Shown: piece by piece, positions 14,515 to 15,575 of the stretch | How the letters are laid out: each line of letters begins with the position of its first letter | Position numbering within the stretch: position 1 is the first letter of the stretch | Position numbers and translations under genes: made by a program | Notes under the pieces: model-generated | The model's database searches: none | Seen by the model: the letters and a program-made list of their open reading frames with translations, nothing else | What the model was told of the DNA's origin: nothing | Assembly: GCA_037443685.1 (NCBI GenBank) | Contig: JBBINX010000056.1 | Location: 1-15,575 of the forward strand | Direction of reading: 5' to 3' | Origin: JAHJRJ01 sp037443685 | Lineage (GTDB): Bacteria; Bacteroidota; Ignavibacteria; UBA10030; BY39 | Length of the DNA: 15,575 nt

Positions 14515-15575
14515 CCCATATAGGTGTTATTAATTGATAATCTCCGAATCCGGTATTATCAACAAAGACGAACTGACGGTTCAGTTCATAATAATACCAA
14601 ATTTCGTAAGGTTTAGTATTTATATCGAACGGGTGTCGTTCTACGTTATTCGGTGACCCGAAAATAATAAAAACCATCCCCATATCTGTTCGCCACCCTT
14701 CGATATAATGTTTAAAGTTTTTATTTGCATATTCTACTCGTGCATAGTATTCTTCCATTAGTTCATTTCGCTCGGTATTAGGTGTAGGGTCTCGTTTTTT
14801 CCAAATCTCTTTAAAAGCTTCCTGTTTTTCCGTCTGTGGAAGTTTTCTTAGGCGTTCGATATCTCGTGGTTCCACAATGTAAACCATCTGTTCTATTGCA
14901 GCATCGAGGTCAACGATGGAAGTCGGAATTCCCCTCCATTGCACTTTAAAAACCCGACTGATTTTGATTATGTTATCGCGTACATCTGAGAGAGTATCAT
15001 GTATGTACGGAACGAGTTGTAATGTAACAAGATACGTTCCCATGGGAAGTTCTGCCGCACTCACTTTTACGAATGACGAATTACTTCCTGTATCTAACAA
15101 CTGAGTAACAGTTTCTTGCCTGAGGGTTTGATCTTTCTTGGATGAAATGTTGTAAGTAATTCGCACAGAATCGGCGTCAACTTTGTTATAAATTTCTAAG
15201 AATACAAAAAACCCCTCACCCAAATCTGTTACATTGTTCGAAATATTCGGAACGATAGTTTTTTTGTCACCTTCGATGTTCAAATCACTTAAAAGCATTA
15301 TATCGGATACATCAAATTGATTACTCGAGAAATTGCGAAGCACAATATCACGGTTTAATTGGGTAGATTTTTTAGTTTGGTTGTCACGGATTTGGACTGT
15401 TGTTTGATATTTCCCTGGATTCAGCCTGAAAGATTGATAACTTAATTGATAGTGCTTTAACGATATTGTTTCGTCGTAAGAGGGTGTTTGGGTGGTTTCA
15501 TTCCATATTTTTTCCTTCACGAGGTCTTTGTTGCTGTCATAGATTCTTATAATCAGTTCATAATTGGCTACAAAA
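14492..15575 (-). CDS. GWxTD-domain protein, 5' end beyond the window
   Basis: Partial gene. The frame stays open to the right edge, giving 360 visible residues. The internal GTG at 15520 is not a real start because 18 more codons (FVANYELIIRIYDS...) continue upstream in frame. The visible N-terminal part is beta-rich, with segments such as LNPGKYQTTVQIRD that look like an immunoglobulin-like or bacterial surface domain. The C-terminal part holds the defining GWxTD block: EGWRTDMGMVFIIFGSP (about 14701-14651) followed by IWYYYELNRQFVFVD and a short end. GWxTD proteins occur in Bacteroidota, Ignavibacteria, Acidobacteria and relatives and are mostly exported proteins of unknown function. A signal peptide would lie outside the window. 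It overlaps the Omp85 gene by 23 bases, implying co-translation. Domain call secure, role unknown. Confidence 0.9.
   Translation of the reverse strand, partial: FVANYELIIRIYDSNKDLVKEKIWNETTQTPSYDETISLKHYQLSYQSFRLNPGKYQTTVQIRDNQTKKSTQLNRDIVLRNFSSNQFDVSDIMLLSDLNIEGDKKTIVPNISNNVTDLGEGFFVFLEIYNKVDADSVRITYNISSKKDQTLRQETVTQLLDTGSNSSFVKVSAAELPMGTYLVTLQLVPYIHDTLSDVRDNIIKISRVFKVQWRGIPTSIVDLDAAIEQMVYIVEPRDIERLRKLPQTEKQEAFKEIWKKRDPTPNTERNELMEEYYARVEYANKNFKHYIEGWRTDMGMVFIIFGSPNNVERHPFDINTKPYEIWYYYELNRQFVFVDNTGFGDYQLITPIWDVYRRSR

Noticed and set aside
14492..15520. A complete gene starting at the GTG at 15520.
   Set aside because: The frame continues open through 18 more codons to the window edge, so the gene is truncated by the window, not started there.

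Overview
The window is a compact, single-strand bacterial chromosome segment. All 14 genes I can support read on the minus strand, so transcription runs from high to low coordinates. Both edge genes are cut by the window. The DNA is AT-rich (about 40% GC by eye). Gene content points to the Bacteroidota/Chlorobiota/Ignavibacteriota (FCB) group: a GWxTD-domain protein next to an Omp85 outer-membrane protein, a YfhO-type membrane protein, the order hrcA-grpE-dnaJ, ATP-type PEP carboxykinase, and a PilM-like protein beside rsmD. An Ignavibacteria-like lineage is my best guess, from memory of gene content and not from a search. No tRNA, rRNA, CRISPR array, prophage or transposase gene is visible.

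Layout in transcription order (right to left). (1) 15575-11743: a GWxTD-domain protein (5' end off the window), an Omp85/TamA-like outer-membrane protein, rnhB (RNase HII) and yraN (UPF0102 nuclease fold). Each gene overlaps the next by 4 to 23 bases, so this looks like one envelope-plus-nucleic-acid operon. (2) 11661-9184: a large YfhO-type membrane protein. (3) 9126-3839: hrcA, grpE, dnaJ, a membrane-anchored ComEA-like helix-hairpin-helix protein, a PilM-like actin-fold protein with degenerate phosphate loops, rsmD and coaD. Gaps are 35 bases or less or ATGA overlaps, so this is probably one transcript joining a chaperone cassette to DNA-uptake-like proteins and housekeeping genes. No CIRCE operator is visible. 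(4) 3838-3406: a 433-base gap holding an inverted pair of REP-like repeats. (5) 3405-551: a PLP aminotransferase and pckA joined by an ATGA overlap, ending in a hairpin. (6) 550-1: a 318-base gap, then the first 77 residues of a malic enzyme.

The left block is metabolically coherent. Aspartate aminotransferase, PEP carboxykinase and malic enzyme act at the oxaloacetate/PEP/pyruvate/malate node and would link amino-acid carbon to gluconeogenesis. I see no clear new defence or mobile system. The points most worth a second look are the overlapping GWxTD/Omp85 pair, the degenerate PilM-like protein downstream of a ComEA-like protein in the hrcA cassette, the REP-like inverted pair and the translationally coupled aminotransferase-pckA unit.
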